From the NCBI RefSeq assembly GCF_014698795.1, contig NZ_JACJTR010000020.1, forward strand, positions 82,914 through 146,913: a stretch of DNA of 64,000 bases. The letters run 5' to 3'. Source of the stretch: Nostoc sp. FACHB-892. Lineage in GTDB: Bacteria > Cyanobacteriota > Cyanobacteriia > Cyanobacteriales > Nostocaceae. The position numbers were made by a program, and so were the translations under genes. Each line of letters begins with the position of its first letter. Positions within the stretch are counted from its first letter, which is position 1. The notes under the pieces were generated by a model. It was not told the origin of the DNA. It was given only the letters and a program-made list of their open reading frames with translations, and did no database searches. Shown one piece after another: positions 9,103 to 18,962 of the stretch.

Positions 9103-9630
9103 ACTTCACCTTTAATTCGGAATTGGCAACGAAATTATATGCTATCAGACACCGGAAAGTAAAAGCTGTGGAACCCAACCCTCAGACTTTCTCAATTTTG
9201 TTTTTGACTGTTGCAGCAAGACTGACCTATTTGACTGCCAGTTTTGGATTAGAGTTTTTGGTAGATGTTCCGACCACAAGGATTGGAAAAAATCAAAAGT
9301 CTATAAGCCTCATCCCCTTGTGGGTTCGACCAATCCAAAATTGCAAATCTAATAATCTAAAATTCATTGACTTGCTACCTGCAATTAAATACTCAAGGCG
9401 ATAATATTCTAAACCTCAATGTCCAGATTAGAATTTTGCTGTGGATTACAGCGTTATCCTCAGAACTTCTACACTTGCTCGCTTAGTGTAGGTGTAGTTT
9501 GCTTAATTTTTTTAACAGACTTGAGCAGTTTTTATCACTGCTCTTAGAACACAGACCCTGATAGCTTTTTGTACTTCGGCACTTCTCAGGTAGACGATTA
9601 ATCGTGTTGGGTTCGATTAATCGTCTAATC
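9103..9630. other. Long rpsL-rpsG spacer with inverted repeats
   Basis: A 528-bp stretch inside the str operon without a credible gene. Immediately after the rpsL stop lies a perfect 13-bp-arm hairpin (9592-9604 and 9614-9626, 9-nt loop); each arm contains the palindrome CGATTAATCG. Further on, CCACAAGG (9274-9281) and GGATTGG (9280-9286) are complementary to CCTTGTGG (9316-9323) and CCAATCC (9330-9336), so a second structure can form in two ways. A separate rpsG promoter or an mRNA-processing region is likely. Confidence 0.6.
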
Positions 9631-10014
9631 CTATTTTTTCGCTTCTTTCGGACGCTTGGTTCCATATTTGGAACGTCCTTGTTTGCGGTCTTTGACTCCG
9701 GCTGTATCTAGGGTGCCACGGATAATGTGGTATCTCACGCCTGGTAGATCCTTTACCCGACCGCCACGAATCATTACAACTGAGTGTTCTTGTAAGTTGT
9801 GACCAATACCTGGAATATAAGCTGTGACTTCAAATCCAGAGGTAAGCCTGACTCTTGCTACTTTACGTAGAGCTGAGTTAGGCTTTTTTGGTGTGGTCGT
9901 GTATACTCTGGTACAAACTCCCCGACGTTGGGGGCATTGTTTCAGAGCCGGGGACTTGGTTTTCTGACGCGCTTGTTCGCGCTCGTTACGTATTAGCTGC
10001 TGTATTGTTGGCAT
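9631..10014 (-). CDS. rpsL: 30S ribosomal protein S12
   Basis: 127 residues, full length. Decoding-centre protein. Universal motifs KSPALKQCPQRRGVCTRVYT, TTPKKPNSALRKVARV and YIPGIGHNLQEHSVV are present, ending GRSKYGTKRPKEAKK. It is the first gene of the str operon, so the operon promoter should lie in the 150-bp AT-rich stretch above 10014. The lysine of PKKPNSALRK, where streptomycin-resistance changes occur in other bacteria, is the normal K. Confidence 0.99.
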   Translation of the reverse strand: MPTIQQLIRNEREQARQKTKSPALKQCPQRRGVCTRVYTTTPKKPNSALRKVARVRLTSGFEVTAYIPGIGHNLQEHSVVMIRGGRVKDLPGVRYHIIRGTLDTAGVKDRKQGRSKYGTKRPKEAKK

Positions 10015-10164
10015 GAGTTACAGCGCGTAAAGCTGCTTATATGTCTAAGTTTTAACAAATCCTAATTATATCTTTTTTTATGGTTTTATGTCAATTGTTA
10101 TTTTTCCCTAATCATTGGTCATTTTTCTTTTATTATTTATTGGCAAACGATCGCTAATTAAGGA

Positions 10165-10494
10165 CTATTGACTAGTTGTAGAGAATGAATTACCACAACC
10201 ACAGGTTGCCATCGCTTGCGGGTTGTCGAAGCGAAAACCACCACCCATTAAGTCTTCTGAATAATCCACCCTCAACCCGTTGAGGTAATTTAAGCTACCA
10301 ACATCTATAACTACTTTAATTTCATCCAAGTCGAAAACTTGGTCGCCAACTTTTATTGCTTCATCGAAGGACATATCATAAAATAACCCGGAACAACCAC
10401 CTGGTTTGACTGCCAATCGAAACAACACATTTGCCTGCTGCTTGGACTTTATTCGTCCAATTTCACTGGCGGCTGCTTGACTCAGATGAATCAT
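10165..10494 (-). CDS. A-type iron-sulfur carrier (IscA/SufA/HesB family)
   Basis: Carries or delivers Fe-S clusters during assembly. The three conserved cysteines are present: C34 in PGGCSGLFY and C98/C100 in ATCGCGNSF. An ATG at 10494 gives 109 residues (MIHLSQAA), the normal family start; a TTG 18 bp upstream would add six residues but is less likely. It stands alone between rpsL and the cupin gene, transcribed leftward. Whether it acts in the SUF route or in a separate A-type branch cannot be read from the sequence. Confidence 0.93.
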   Translation of the reverse strand: MIHLSQAAASEIGRIKSKQQANVLFRLAVKPGGCSGLFYDMSFDEAIKVGDQVFDLDEIKVVIDVGSLNYLNGLRVDYSEDLMGGGFRFDNPQAMATCGCGNSFSTTSQ

Positions 10495-10631
10495 GGAACT
10501 CGTTTTTTGCAATTAAATACCCCATCTTCATTTTACAGACAGATGGGTTAACTCTCGCTTCTCAAATATTCCAGATTATCCAAATTATGAGCGCGATCGC
10601 TATTACTACATTTATAGCACAATGTGCTTCA

Positions 10632-10656
10632 GTCCCTACCTTAACTAGGTGGGGAC
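10632..10656. terminator. Hairpin downstream of the cupin gene
   Basis: 10-bp arms GTCCCTACCT/AGGTGGGGAC with one G-T pair and a 5-nt loop, located 67 bp beyond the cupin stop. No T run follows on either strand, so terminator function is tentative; it may instead be a repeat unit. Confidence 0.4.
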
Positions 10657-10722
10657 TTCTGGGGTGCGGTGTTCACCAAAGGCGGTTTGCACAAAAATGT
10701 ATTAAGTTTTTAAATTAGAGCT

Positions 10723-11142
10723 TTAATCCTTAGTACGGGCATAGTCATCTTGGTAGCGGATAATGTCATCCTCTCCCAAGTATTCGCCATTTTGCACTTC
10801 AATTAACACCAAGGGGATCACACCAGGGTTCTCTAAACGATGAGATGTACATTGGGGTACATAGGTTGATTCATTATTGCTCAGTAGCACTTCTTTCTCG
10901 CCACAAGTTACCCTAGCTGTACCAGATACGACAATCCAATGTTCACTGCGGTGGTGGTGCATTTGTAGACTGAGGCGGTGTCCGGGCTTAACTTCGATGC
11001 GTTTGATTTTGTATCCGCGCCCTTCTTCTAAAACTGTAAAAGCACCCCAAGGACGTAATTCAGTTGCAGCAACGCCTCTGGAAGTAATGCTTGGGGGTAT
11101 GTGTAGAGTTTCAGTCTGTGTAGTTTCTTGATATCGAGCCAT
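10723..11142 (-). CDS. Cupin, mannose-6-phosphate isomerase type II-like
   Basis: A single cupin domain resembling the C-terminal isomerase half of bifunctional GMP/phosphomannose isomerase. RPWGAFTVLEEGRGYKIKRI opens the domain, and HHHRSEHWIVVSG and PQCTSHRLENPG supply the metal-binding cupin motifs. No nucleotidyltransferase half is present. The ATG at 11142 (139 residues, MARYQETT) is preceded by GAGG at a 5-nt spacing and is preferred over the ATG at 11163, which adds seven residues. A role in mannose-nucleotide or polysaccharide metabolism is an inference from the family. Confidence 0.85.
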   Translation of the reverse strand: MARYQETTQTETLHIPPSITSRGVAATELRPWGAFTVLEEGRGYKIKRIEVKPGHRLSLQMHHHRSEHWIVVSGTARVTCGEKEVLLSNNESTYVPQCTSHRLENPGVIPLVLIEVQNGEYLGEDDIIRYQDDYARTKD

Positions 11143-11458
11143 CGTTACCTCATTTGGAGACATAACAAACCGTTAATACTCTTAAACTATTGATCAAAAA
11201 TCTGGCGCTATCTTGCAACGTTAGAAATCAGCAATTTTGTCGCACCTTGATAAACATAGCAAAATCAAATGCGACGGTGTAAATCATCACTACTAAAACT
11301 CTTGATCTACACTAAGTCTTTATCAAGCAAAATGACAGCTTATTCTAAACTTTAAAAAAATGGGGCATTGGGAATTGCTGATTAAGAGACTTTTTCACTT
11401 CCCAATACTTCGGTTGCCCTCAGTATAAGTTCCCCATTCCTTACTTCCTACTACCTCA
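11143..11458. other. Intergenic stretch upstream of the cupin gene
   Basis: A 316-bp AT-rich gap between two leftward genes. It should hold the cupin promoter and the 3' end of the neighbouring gene. The part near 11360-11450 carries GGGGCATTGGGAA and TTCCCCATTCC strings of the short-repeat kind seen elsewhere in the window. Nothing else recognised. Confidence 0.4.
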
Positions 11459-13492
11459 TTATCGTGGTTTCAGGAAAATACCAATTCCATTATGAACACG
11501 AGCCGCGGTATTAGGCGATCGGTCGAGTAGCTGTCCTCCTAAATAAAGGCTAGTAGAACTACCACCGTCCAAATTTAGGGCATCCACACAGCCCATCTGT
11601 TGCATCAATTGGGCGTGTTCTGCCAAATTAGGTCCATAACCGCCTGCACGATTATGCACAGCAGTAATCATCAATGTGCCTGTTGCTGTTGTGCAAATAC
11701 CGCTACGAGTAGCCTTTTCGGCAATAAAGGCATTGCTGAATTTTTCGCCTTTGGCATCAAGGACAATTTGACGATTTTGGATTAGTAGTGGGCCAGCTCC
11801 GATAATGTGCGGATAACGACTAAAATCGGTGGGAGCAGTGGCGCTAGAAATGCTTACTGCGGTTCCGATAGGTAGCTGTGATGCCGCACTAGCAGCATTG
11901 GCGCGTAAGGTTAATAGGTAGCCGCCATCCTGGGGAATAGGAACCACCGTCTCACCAACTTTACCTCCTGGTAACTGTTGAGTGACTTGGTTTTTCTGTA
12001 TTACTAAAATAATTTCGTTATCCGTCAAAGGCGTATAAGTTGCTCCCCAAGCTGAGGTGTAACGAGCAATCCCACTCTGGACATAACCACTATTGAGGAA
12101 CAGAATTGGTAGGCGCTGGCCATTTGCCGTAATTAAAGTTTCTTCCAAAGTGAGACGACCGAAGTAAAATTGGCCTGAATCATTCCAAGCGATCGCACCT
12201 CGATTAAGAATAGGGCCTGATAACCACTGACCATCCCGACGAATTGCACCCAAAGGCAATTTGTTATTGCGGTTAAAATAACCACCGTTAATTCCACCTA
12301 ATGCTAAGTAACGTTGTGCTGTTTGAATTAAGGGAGCAATACCCGCAAGCCCATCAGGACTAGCCCACATGGGTTTCAACGTTAACCCAAATTTGCGGGG
12401 ATTAACTTCTAACCAGACCACCGGAAAGCGTTCTGTGCCTAAGTTGACATAGTTCTGTCGCCAGCGCAATCCTGGAGCCCAAGTAATATCTCGTTCTTCT
12501 AGAGGATCGGGTCGAATATCGATAATCAGGCGATTGGGGTTAGCTACAGTACTAACTTGAGGCGATAGACCGAAGGGAACGCTCAGACTAATAATGGTTC
12601 GGTTTTTCACCACCTGCACTTGTTGAATTAGTGGTTCAGGCGCTGGGGCTGGTGCTGGTTCTGTTGGTGTAACTGGTAATAGTTGTTTGAGCAGGTTTGG
12701 CAGCAGTGTTGGTGGTGCTGGTGGCTGGGGGGTATAGCGTTCTATCAAAACGGGATCGGCTATTCCATCCAGGGTAATTGTCCACTCTCGATTTGGCGGT
12801 GCAGTGGGTTTGGGAATTGGCCTGTCTAGATCAGAAGATGGAGTTGGAATTTTTTTAATAACTGACCCTTGCGCAACTTGCCAGGGAGTTGGACGATCTA
12901 AATCGACAAGAATCCGAGCGTGTTGAAAAGGGGCACTCGCATATAGAGGTTCCTGGCTCTGAACAATATTTGTGACTTGAGTTTTTGGGGTAGCAATCAC
13001 TAAAATGTTGCCATTGGTTCGGATTTCCCATCCAGATGTTTGAGCAAAATTGCTAATATCCAGATAGCGATATGCTCCTAGTAGCCTAGTGGTTAAAACC
13101 AGTGGCTTTGTCACCGATGAAAACCACTGTATTGGTTGCCTGGCTGAGTTACTACTATTTAAGAAATTTACTCCAATTAATTGCCTAAATACGCCATCAC
13201 TGAGATGAGTTGTCATCTGACCACCTTTTCCAGGTCGCTGCAACCAAGTTCCTGGTAAAGTACGCCCATTGAGAGAAATTTGGTTACCAGAGGATACTGC
13301 GCCTGTTAAAGGAGGCGCAGGTGACTGTGAGATCAGCCTTGGTATTGATTGGGCGTTTTTTGGAGACTCCTGGGCATTGGTAGCACAGGTAGTAGTTAAG
13401 CACAGTAATGTTAAAAGTATTGGTGAGACAGTAGTCCGGAAAAATCTGCGTTCGCCAATCCCTGATTGCCAATAATTAGGTATTTTTACCAT
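11459..13492 (-). CDS. Secreted phosphodiester glycosidase (NAGPA/DUF2233) family protein
   Basis: 677 residues. A hydrophobic N-terminal segment (about residues 23-41, VSPILLTLLCLTTTCATNA) looks like an export signal. The middle (about 100-330) contains proline-rich linkers and a strand-rich region, VKNRTIISLSVPFG, like an AMIN-type domain. The C-terminal third is the phosphodiester glycosidase domain, with GGINGGYFNRNNKLPLGAI, IGAGPLLIQNRQIV and LNLDGGSSTSLYLGG. Family members act on sugar-phosphodiester links in exopolysaccharide or envelope polymers; the substrate here is unknown. It stands alone; the 766-bp gap upstream is shared with Fd-GOGAT, which is divergent. Confidence 0.85.
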   Translation of the reverse strand: MVKIPNYWQSGIGERRFFRTTVSPILLTLLCLTTTCATNAQESPKNAQSIPRLISQSPAPPLTGAVSSGNQISLNGRTLPGTWLQRPGKGGQMTTHLSDGVFRQLIGVNFLNSSNSARQPIQWFSSVTKPLVLTTRLLGAYRYLDISNFAQTSGWEIRTNGNILVIATPKTQVTNIVQSQEPLYASAPFQHARILVDLDRPTPWQVAQGSVIKKIPTPSSDLDRPIPKPTAPPNREWTITLDGIADPVLIERYTPQPPAPPTLLPNLLKQLLPVTPTEPAPAPAPEPLIQQVQVVKNRTIISLSVPFGLSPQVSTVANPNRLIIDIRPDPLEERDITWAPGLRWRQNYVNLGTERFPVVWLEVNPRKFGLTLKPMWASPDGLAGIAPLIQTAQRYLALGGINGGYFNRNNKLPLGAIRRDGQWLSGPILNRGAIAWNDSGQFYFGRLTLEETLITANGQRLPILFLNSGYVQSGIARYTSAWGATYTPLTDNEIILVIQKNQVTQQLPGGKVGETVVPIPQDGGYLLTLRANAASAASQLPIGTAVSISSATAPTDFSRYPHIIGAGPLLIQNRQIVLDAKGEKFSNAFIAEKATRSGICTTATGTLMITAVHNRAGGYGPNLAEHAQLMQQMGCVDALNLDGGSSTSLYLGGQLLDRSPNTAARVHNGIGIFLKPR

Positions 13493-14258
13493 AATTTACT
13501 AGGTACTTTTGAAAACTATTACCTAAGGTATAAACTAACTAATTATTTGGAAATATAAAAAACATGACTTCCTTTATTAAAAAATATGTTATTCTATATA
13601 TTGGCTAGTTATCTCTTTTAAATATAAGAAAAATTTAGACGCTAAAGCCACAGCAATCAAGTGTTTTAACTGGCACTCATTTTAGCTACACCATACACGG
13701 TAGTTTTGGTAACCAAAACTGGATTAAGATATTCAATCCTGACTGAAGGTTGCTACCGTTGTTACTTCAGTGAGGTTTAGAGTAATACATATTGCTACTG
13801 GTAAGTAGCACAACTTTAGACAACAACGATATTTGGGAATTGTCAAATGGGTATATATTGTAATACGCTGTTTTTATTGCTGGATCAGGATGGCTTTAGC
13901 TTTAGAAGATAATACAGCATTCAGTTTTAGTTTTGGTTTCAGGTGAGCCGAAATAGGCTCTATGAGTAGCTAGCGTGCATCTGGAAAAGAGAATTGAGAA
14001 AATACTTAGCTTCAAAATATAAAAAAGAAACTGTCAGGGCAAAAATGATGTCTTGGCGGAGGTAACTTGTCTAACACCGCATAAATACATAAAAAATACG
14101 CAAACATTTTAACACGGGTTAACTAACACAGTAAAACCGAAGTTAAAATTTTTTTTCCCTAAATTTCGGTGCTTATATATTTCTCCATCGCTGAATTTAG
14201 AAAATTTTTCCCATAACGTAGTGGCAAAATTGGTAACTCAATACTTCAGGAACAGGGT
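13493..14258. other. Long divergent regulatory region upstream of glsF
   Basis: A 766-bp gene-free region between divergent genes, very AT-rich. It holds a 19-bp palindrome at 13702-13720 (listed separately) and a small GCTAC/GTAGC hairpin near 13793-13808. No clean NtcA site of the form GTA-N8-TAC was found by eye. Confidence 0.5.
13702..13720. promoter_or_regulatory. Operator-like palindrome
   Basis: Perfect 9-bp arms AGTTTTGGT/ACCAAAACT around a central A. It lies 210 bp above the glycosidase start and 539 bp above the glsF start. Size and symmetry fit a dimeric regulator site, but no regulator is identified. Confidence 0.4.
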
Positions 14259-17200
14259 ATGAATAATAAACCGATGAATCAAGATCAGAAAATCACAGCG
14301 AATATAAACTCAAGAGATACCTATCAGGGGCAAAAGTGGTTAGTAGAGGAGCGAGATGCCTGTGGTGTCGGTTTTATTGCTCATCGCCAGAATCATACTA
14401 GCCACGAAATTGTAGAAAAAGCTTTAGCTGCTTTAAGCTGCTTAGAACATCGGGGAGGTTGTAGTGCTGATCAAGACTCTGGTGATGGTGCTGGAGTATT
14501 GACAGCTATCCCTTGGGAGTTGTTTCAACAAGACTTTGCCCAAAGAGGGAAATTTTCATCCACTAATAATATAGCTGTGGGGATGATATTTCTACCACAA
14601 GACCAGGAAGCAGCGCAAAAAGCTAGGGCGACAGTTGAGCAAGTAGCAGCAGAAGAAAAATTGACTGTACTGGGTTGGCGAGTAGTGCCAGTGCAACCTG
14701 ATTTACTGGGGGTACAAGCCAGAGAAAATCAACCCCAGATTGAACAAGTTTTGCTAGCTTCCGTTGACAAAAGTGGGGATGAATTAGAACGACAGTTGTA
14801 TATTACCCGCCGCCGAATTAGTAAAGTTGCAACCAACATCTCAGAAGAATTTTATATCTGCTCGTTATCAAGCCGCACAATTGTCTACAAAGGCATGGTG
14901 CGTTCCACCGTATTGGGCAGCTTTTATCAGGATTTAAAAAATCCAGCTTATAAAAGCGCTTTTGCTGTCTATCACCGCCGCTTTAGTACTAACACAATGC
15001 CCAAGTGGCCCCTAGCTCAACCAATGCGGCTTTTGGGTCACAATGGCGAAATCAATACCTTGTTGGGTAACATCAACTGGATGATGGCACGAGAAGCTAC
15101 CCTGAATCATCCTGTATGGGGCGATCGCATCAAGGAACTCAAGCCATTAGTTCATATTGATAACAGCGACTCAGCTACCCTAGACAACGTACTGGAATTG
15201 TTGGTTTCTTCTGGACGCAGCCCCTTGGAAGCTTTAATGATTATGGTTCCAGAGGCTTACCAAAATCAGCCTTCTTTGCGTGACTTTCCAGAAATTGTCG
15301 ATTTCTACGAATATTACAGTGGTCTGCAAGAAGCGTGGGACGGGCCAGCACTTTTAGTATTCAGCGATGGCAAAAAAGTTGGTGCAACACTAGATCGTAA
15401 TGGCTTAAGACCAGCTCGCTACGTGATCACCAAAGATGACTACATTGTTGTAGCTTCCGAAGCTGGTGTAGTGGACTTCCCAGAAACCGATATTGTTGAA
15501 AAAGGTAGACTCGGCCCAGGGCAAATGATTGCCGTGGATTTAGTAAACTATGAAGTGCTGAAGAATTGGGAGATTAAGCAGCGCATCGCCAAGCAACACC
15601 CTTATGGAGAATGGCTGCAACAGTACCGTCAAGAACTCAAACAAATTGTCACTAGTCAGTCGTCAGATGTGAATGGAAATGGAAATGGAAATGGACATCT
15701 GGCTGTAGAAAATGGTAACGGGCATAGTACAACTGACACAATTGACAAGCAAACCTTACTTCAGCGTCAAACTGCCTTTGGCTACACCACAGAAGATGTA
15801 GAAATGGTGATTCATCCAATGGCGATCGCAGGTTCAGAACCGACTTTCTGCATGGGGGATGATATTCCTTTAGCAGTGCTGTCAACAAAACCCCACCTGC
15901 TTTATGACTATTTCAAACAGCGCTTTGCTCAGGTGACGAACCCGGCAATTGATCCCCTGCGGGAAAAGCTAGTGATGTCTTTGAAAGTCGAACTGGGTGA
16001 ACGGGGTAACTTATTAGAACCTAAAGCCGAATATGCTCGAAGATTGAAACTCGAATCGCCAGTGTTAACAGATGCTGAATTAGAGGCAATTAAGCTGTCG
16101 GGATTTGCCACGGCTGAGTTGTCAACCTTATTTGCGATCGCTACCGGCCCTGGAGGATTAAAGGCCGCAGTCCAATCCTTACAAGCACAAGCAGCCCAAT
16201 CAGTCCGGGCAGGTGCAAAGATTTTAATCTTAAGCGATAGGGCAAATGACGGTATTAGCCCAGAAGATACATACATTCCTCCCCTCTTAGCGGTGGGTGC
16301 TGTACATCATCACCTGATTCGGGAAGGGTTGCGAATGAAAACATCCCTAATTGTCAATACTGCCCAATGCTGGAGTACCCATCATTTTGCCTGTCTGATT
16401 GGCTACGGTGCTGGTGCAGTTTGCCCGTATATGGCTTTAGAGACGGTGCGTGATTGGTGCATTGATCCTAAAACCCAAAAGTTGATGGCTATGGAGAAAA
16501 TTCCAGCTCTCACCGTAGAACAAGCTTTAGGAAACTATCGCAAAGCGGTAGAGTCAGGTTTGCTAAAAATTCTCTCCAAAATGGGAATTTCTCTGCTCTC
16601 CAGCTATCAAGCAGCCCAAATCTTTGAAGCTATTGGCATCGGTGGGGATTTAATCGAATTAGGATTCCGTGGTACGACTTCCCGCATTGGTGGTTTGAGT
16701 ATTAGCGAACTCGCTGATGAAGTACTTTCCTTCCATGTCAAGGCTTTTCCAGAACTGACGACCAAGAAGTTAGAAAACCTGGGTTTTGTGCAGTATCGTC
16801 CTGGTGGCGAGTACCACATGAATAGTCCAGAAATGGTTAAGGCGCTGCATAAGGCTTTAGATGGTAAAAACTACGATCACTACGAAGTTTATAAAAAGCA
16901 CCTCCAAGGTAGGCCAGTAACCGCATTGCGGGACTTGCTGGATTTCCAAGGCGATCGCACTCCGGTTCCTATAGAAGAAGTGGAGTCGGTAGCTGAAATT
17001 GTCAAGCGCTTCTGCACTGGTGGTATGTCTTTAGGCGCTTTGTCAAGAGAAGCCCATGAAACTTTAGCGATCGCTATGAACCGCATTGGCGGTAAATCTA
17101 ACTCTGGAGAAGGCGGCGAAGACCCGGTGCGCTATACAGTTCTAGATGATGTAGACGAGTCTGGTCACTCGCCAACCCTACCTCATTTAAAAGGACTGCG

Positions 17201-18962
17201 GAATGGTGATAAAGCCTATAGTGCCATTAAGCAAGTTGCATCAGGACGCTTTGGTGTCACACCAGCATACCTAGTCAATGCCAAACAAATTGAAATCAAA
17301 ATTGCCCAAGGTGCTAAACCTGGGGAAGGTGGACAGCTACCAGGGCCTAAGGTGAGCCAATACATTGCCATGTTAAGGCGCTCGAAGCCAGGTGTTACAT
17401 TGATTTCGCCACCACCACATCACGATATCTATTCCATTGAAGACTTAGCGCAACTGATTTTTGATCTACACCAAATTAATCCCAAAGCCAAGGTGTCGGT
17501 GAAGCTAGTTGCAGAAGTTGGCATTGGCACGATCGCGGCTGGTGTAGCTAAGGCAAACGCTGATATTATTCAGGTTTCTGGGCATGATGGTGGTACAGGT
17601 GCATCACCACTAAGTTCCATTAAACACGCTGGTTCACCGTGGGAACTCGGTTTAAGTGAAGTACATCGCGTCTTGATGGAAAATAGCCTGCGCGATCGCG
17701 TGATTTTACGCGTAGATGGCGGACTCAAGAGTGGCTGGGATGTGGTAATAGGTGCATTAATGGGTGGTGAAGAATTCGGTTTCGGCTCCATTGCCATGAT
17801 TGCCGAAGGCTGTATCATGGCGCGAGTTTGCCATAAGAATACTTGCCCTGTGGGTGTTGCTACTCAAAAAGAAGAACTCCGCAAGCGGTTTACAGGAATA
17901 CCAGAACAGGTTGTCAACTTCTTCTACTTCATCGCTGAAGAAGTGCGTAGTTTGTTAGCACGACTTGGCTACCGTTCTTTGTCAGAAATCATTGGACGTG
18001 CAGATTTGTTGAAACTGCGCGAGGAGGCAAAACTTACCAAAACGCAATCACTGAACCTGGACTGTTTACTGAAGCTACCAGATACCAGAGAAAATCGTAG
18101 CTGGTTGCTGCATGAAGAAGTCCACAGCAACGGCGTAGTTTTGGATGACAAGATGCTTGCCGATCCTGACATTCAGACTGCTATTAGGGATCAGTCTAGT
18201 GTTACTAAGACTTACCCTATTGTGAATACTGACAGAACAGTAGGCACAAGATTAGCCGGAGCGATCGCTTCTCAATACGGTGATAGCGACTTTGAAGGAC
18301 AAATTAATCTCAATTTCACAGGTAGTGTTGGGCAAAGCTTTGGTGCGTTCAACCTCCCCGGCATAATTCTGACCCTGGAAGGAGAGGCAAACGACTACGT
18401 AGGTAAAGGAATGCATGGTGGTGAAATCATTATCAAACCTCCAACTGATGCTACCTATAACGCATCACAAAACGTCATAGTTGGCAATACGTGTCTCTAT
18501 GGTGCTACTGGTGGTATGTTATTTGCCAACGGCCTAGCAGGAGAGCGCTTTGCTGTAAGAAATTCCAAAGGCATAGCAGTGATTGAAGGCGCTGGGGATC
18601 ACTGCTGTGAATATATGACTGGTGGTGTGATTGTCGTCCTCGGCAAAGTAGGACGTAACGTAGCAGCTGGAATGACTGGTGGACTGGCGTACTTCTTAGA
18701 TGAAGACGACTCATTTCGTGAGTTAGTCAACCCGGAAATTGTCAAAATCCAACGGGTGATTACAGAAGCAGGTGCAAAACAATTGCAAGAGTTAATCAAA
18801 ACTCATGTGGAACGCACTGGTTCACTAAAGGCGAAAAAAATTCTCCAAGACTGGCAAGAATTTTTGCCGAAATTCTGGCAGTTGGTTCCACCTTCTGAAG
18901 CAGATAGTCCAGAAGCTGATCCTGAAAAAACAACTGAGTTCAGTTTAGTAAGCAGTCATTAG
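14259..18962 (+). CDS. glsF: Ferredoxin-dependent glutamate synthase
   Basis: Makes two glutamates from glutamine and 2-oxoglutarate using reduced ferredoxin, closing the GS-GOGAT cycle. 1567 residues. The class II glutaminase domain begins at C35 in ACGVGFIA, the catalytic N-terminal cysteine of the mature enzyme, so a 34-residue propeptide is expected to be removed. The central and FMN-binding synthase domains follow, with the 3Fe-4S ligands C1185, C1191 and C1196 in CIMARVCHKNTCPVG, then the C-terminal beta-helix (GGVIVVLGKVGRN). No gltD-type small subunit is adjacent, which fits the ferredoxin form. A Gly-Asn-rich linker around residues 470-495 is unusual. Confidence 0.96.
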   Translation: MNNKPMNQDQKITANINSRDTYQGQKWLVEERDACGVGFIAHRQNHTSHEIVEKALAALSCLEHRGGCSADQDSGDGAGVLTAIPWELFQQDFAQRGKFSSTNNIAVGMIFLPQDQEAAQKARATVEQVAAEEKLTVLGWRVVPVQPDLLGVQARENQPQIEQVLLASVDKSGDELERQLYITRRRISKVATNISEEFYICSLSSRTIVYKGMVRSTVLGSFYQDLKNPAYKSAFAVYHRRFSTNTMPKWPLAQPMRLLGHNGEINTLLGNINWMMAREATLNHPVWGDRIKELKPLVHIDNSDSATLDNVLELLVSSGRSPLEALMIMVPEAYQNQPSLRDFPEIVDFYEYYSGLQEAWDGPALLVFSDGKKVGATLDRNGLRPARYVITKDDYIVVASEAGVVDFPETDIVEKGRLGPGQMIAVDLVNYEVLKNWEIKQRIAKQHPYGEWLQQYRQELKQIVTSQSSDVNGNGNGNGHLAVENGNGHSTTDTIDKQTLLQRQTAFGYTTEDVEMVIHPMAIAGSEPTFCMGDDIPLAVLSTKPHLLYDYFKQRFAQVTNPAIDPLREKLVMSLKVELGERGNLLEPKAEYARRLKLESPVLTDAELEAIKLSGFATAELSTLFAIATGPGGLKAAVQSLQAQAAQSVRAGAKILILSDRANDGISPEDTYIPPLLAVGAVHHHLIREGLRMKTSLIVNTAQCWSTHHFACLIGYGAGAVCPYMALETVRDWCIDPKTQKLMAMEKIPALTVEQALGNYRKAVESGLLKILSKMGISLLSSYQAAQIFEAIGIGGDLIELGFRGTTSRIGGLSISELADEVLSFHVKAFPELTTKKLENLGFVQYRPGGEYHMNSPEMVKALHKALDGKNYDHYEVYKKHLQGRPVTALRDLLDFQGDRTPVPIEEVESVAEIVKRFCTGGMSLGALSREAHETLAIAMNRIGGKSNSGEGGEDPVRYTVLDDVDESGHSPTLPHLKGLRNGDKAYSAIKQVASGRFGVTPAYLVNAKQIEIKIAQGAKPGEGGQLPGPKVSQYIAMLRRSKPGVTLISPPPHHDIYSIEDLAQLIFDLHQINPKAKVSVKLVAEVGIGTIAAGVAKANADIIQVSGHDGGTGASPLSSIKHAGSPWELGLSEVHRVLMENSLRDRVILRVDGGLKSGWDVVIGALMGGEEFGFGSIAMIAEGCIMARVCHKNTCPVGVATQKEELRKRFTGIPEQVVNFFYFIAEEVRSLLARLGYRSLSEIIGRADLLKLREEAKLTKTQSLNLDCLLKLPDTRENRSWLLHEEVHSNGVVLDDKMLADPDIQTAIRDQSSVTKTYPIVNTDRTVGTRLAGAIASQYGDSDFEGQINLNFTGSVGQSFGAFNLPGIILTLEGEANDYVGKGMHGGEIIIKPPTDATYNASQNVIVGNTCLYGATGGMLFANGLAGERFAVRNSKGIAVIEGAGDHCCEYMTGGVIVVLGKVGRNVAAGMTGGLAYFLDEDDSFRELVNPEIVKIQRVITEAGAKQLQELIKTHVERTGSLKAKKILQDWQEFLPKFWQLVPPSEADSPEADPEKTTEFSLVSSH
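15672..15695 (+). repeat. Four tandem AATGGA units inside glsF
   Basis: Four exact 6-bp units encode Asn-Gly repeats in a variable linker between the glutaminase and central domains. The array is in frame and can change length without a frameshift. Confidence 0.9.

Noticed and set aside
9123..9404. A 93-codon open frame in the rpsL-rpsG spacer
   Set aside because: Lies antisense in a repeat-containing spacer, has no ribosome site and is not protein-like.
13850..13880. Possible NtcA site GTA...TAC upstream of glsF
   Set aside because: The spacing between GTA and TAC is 10, not 8, and no second element supports it.
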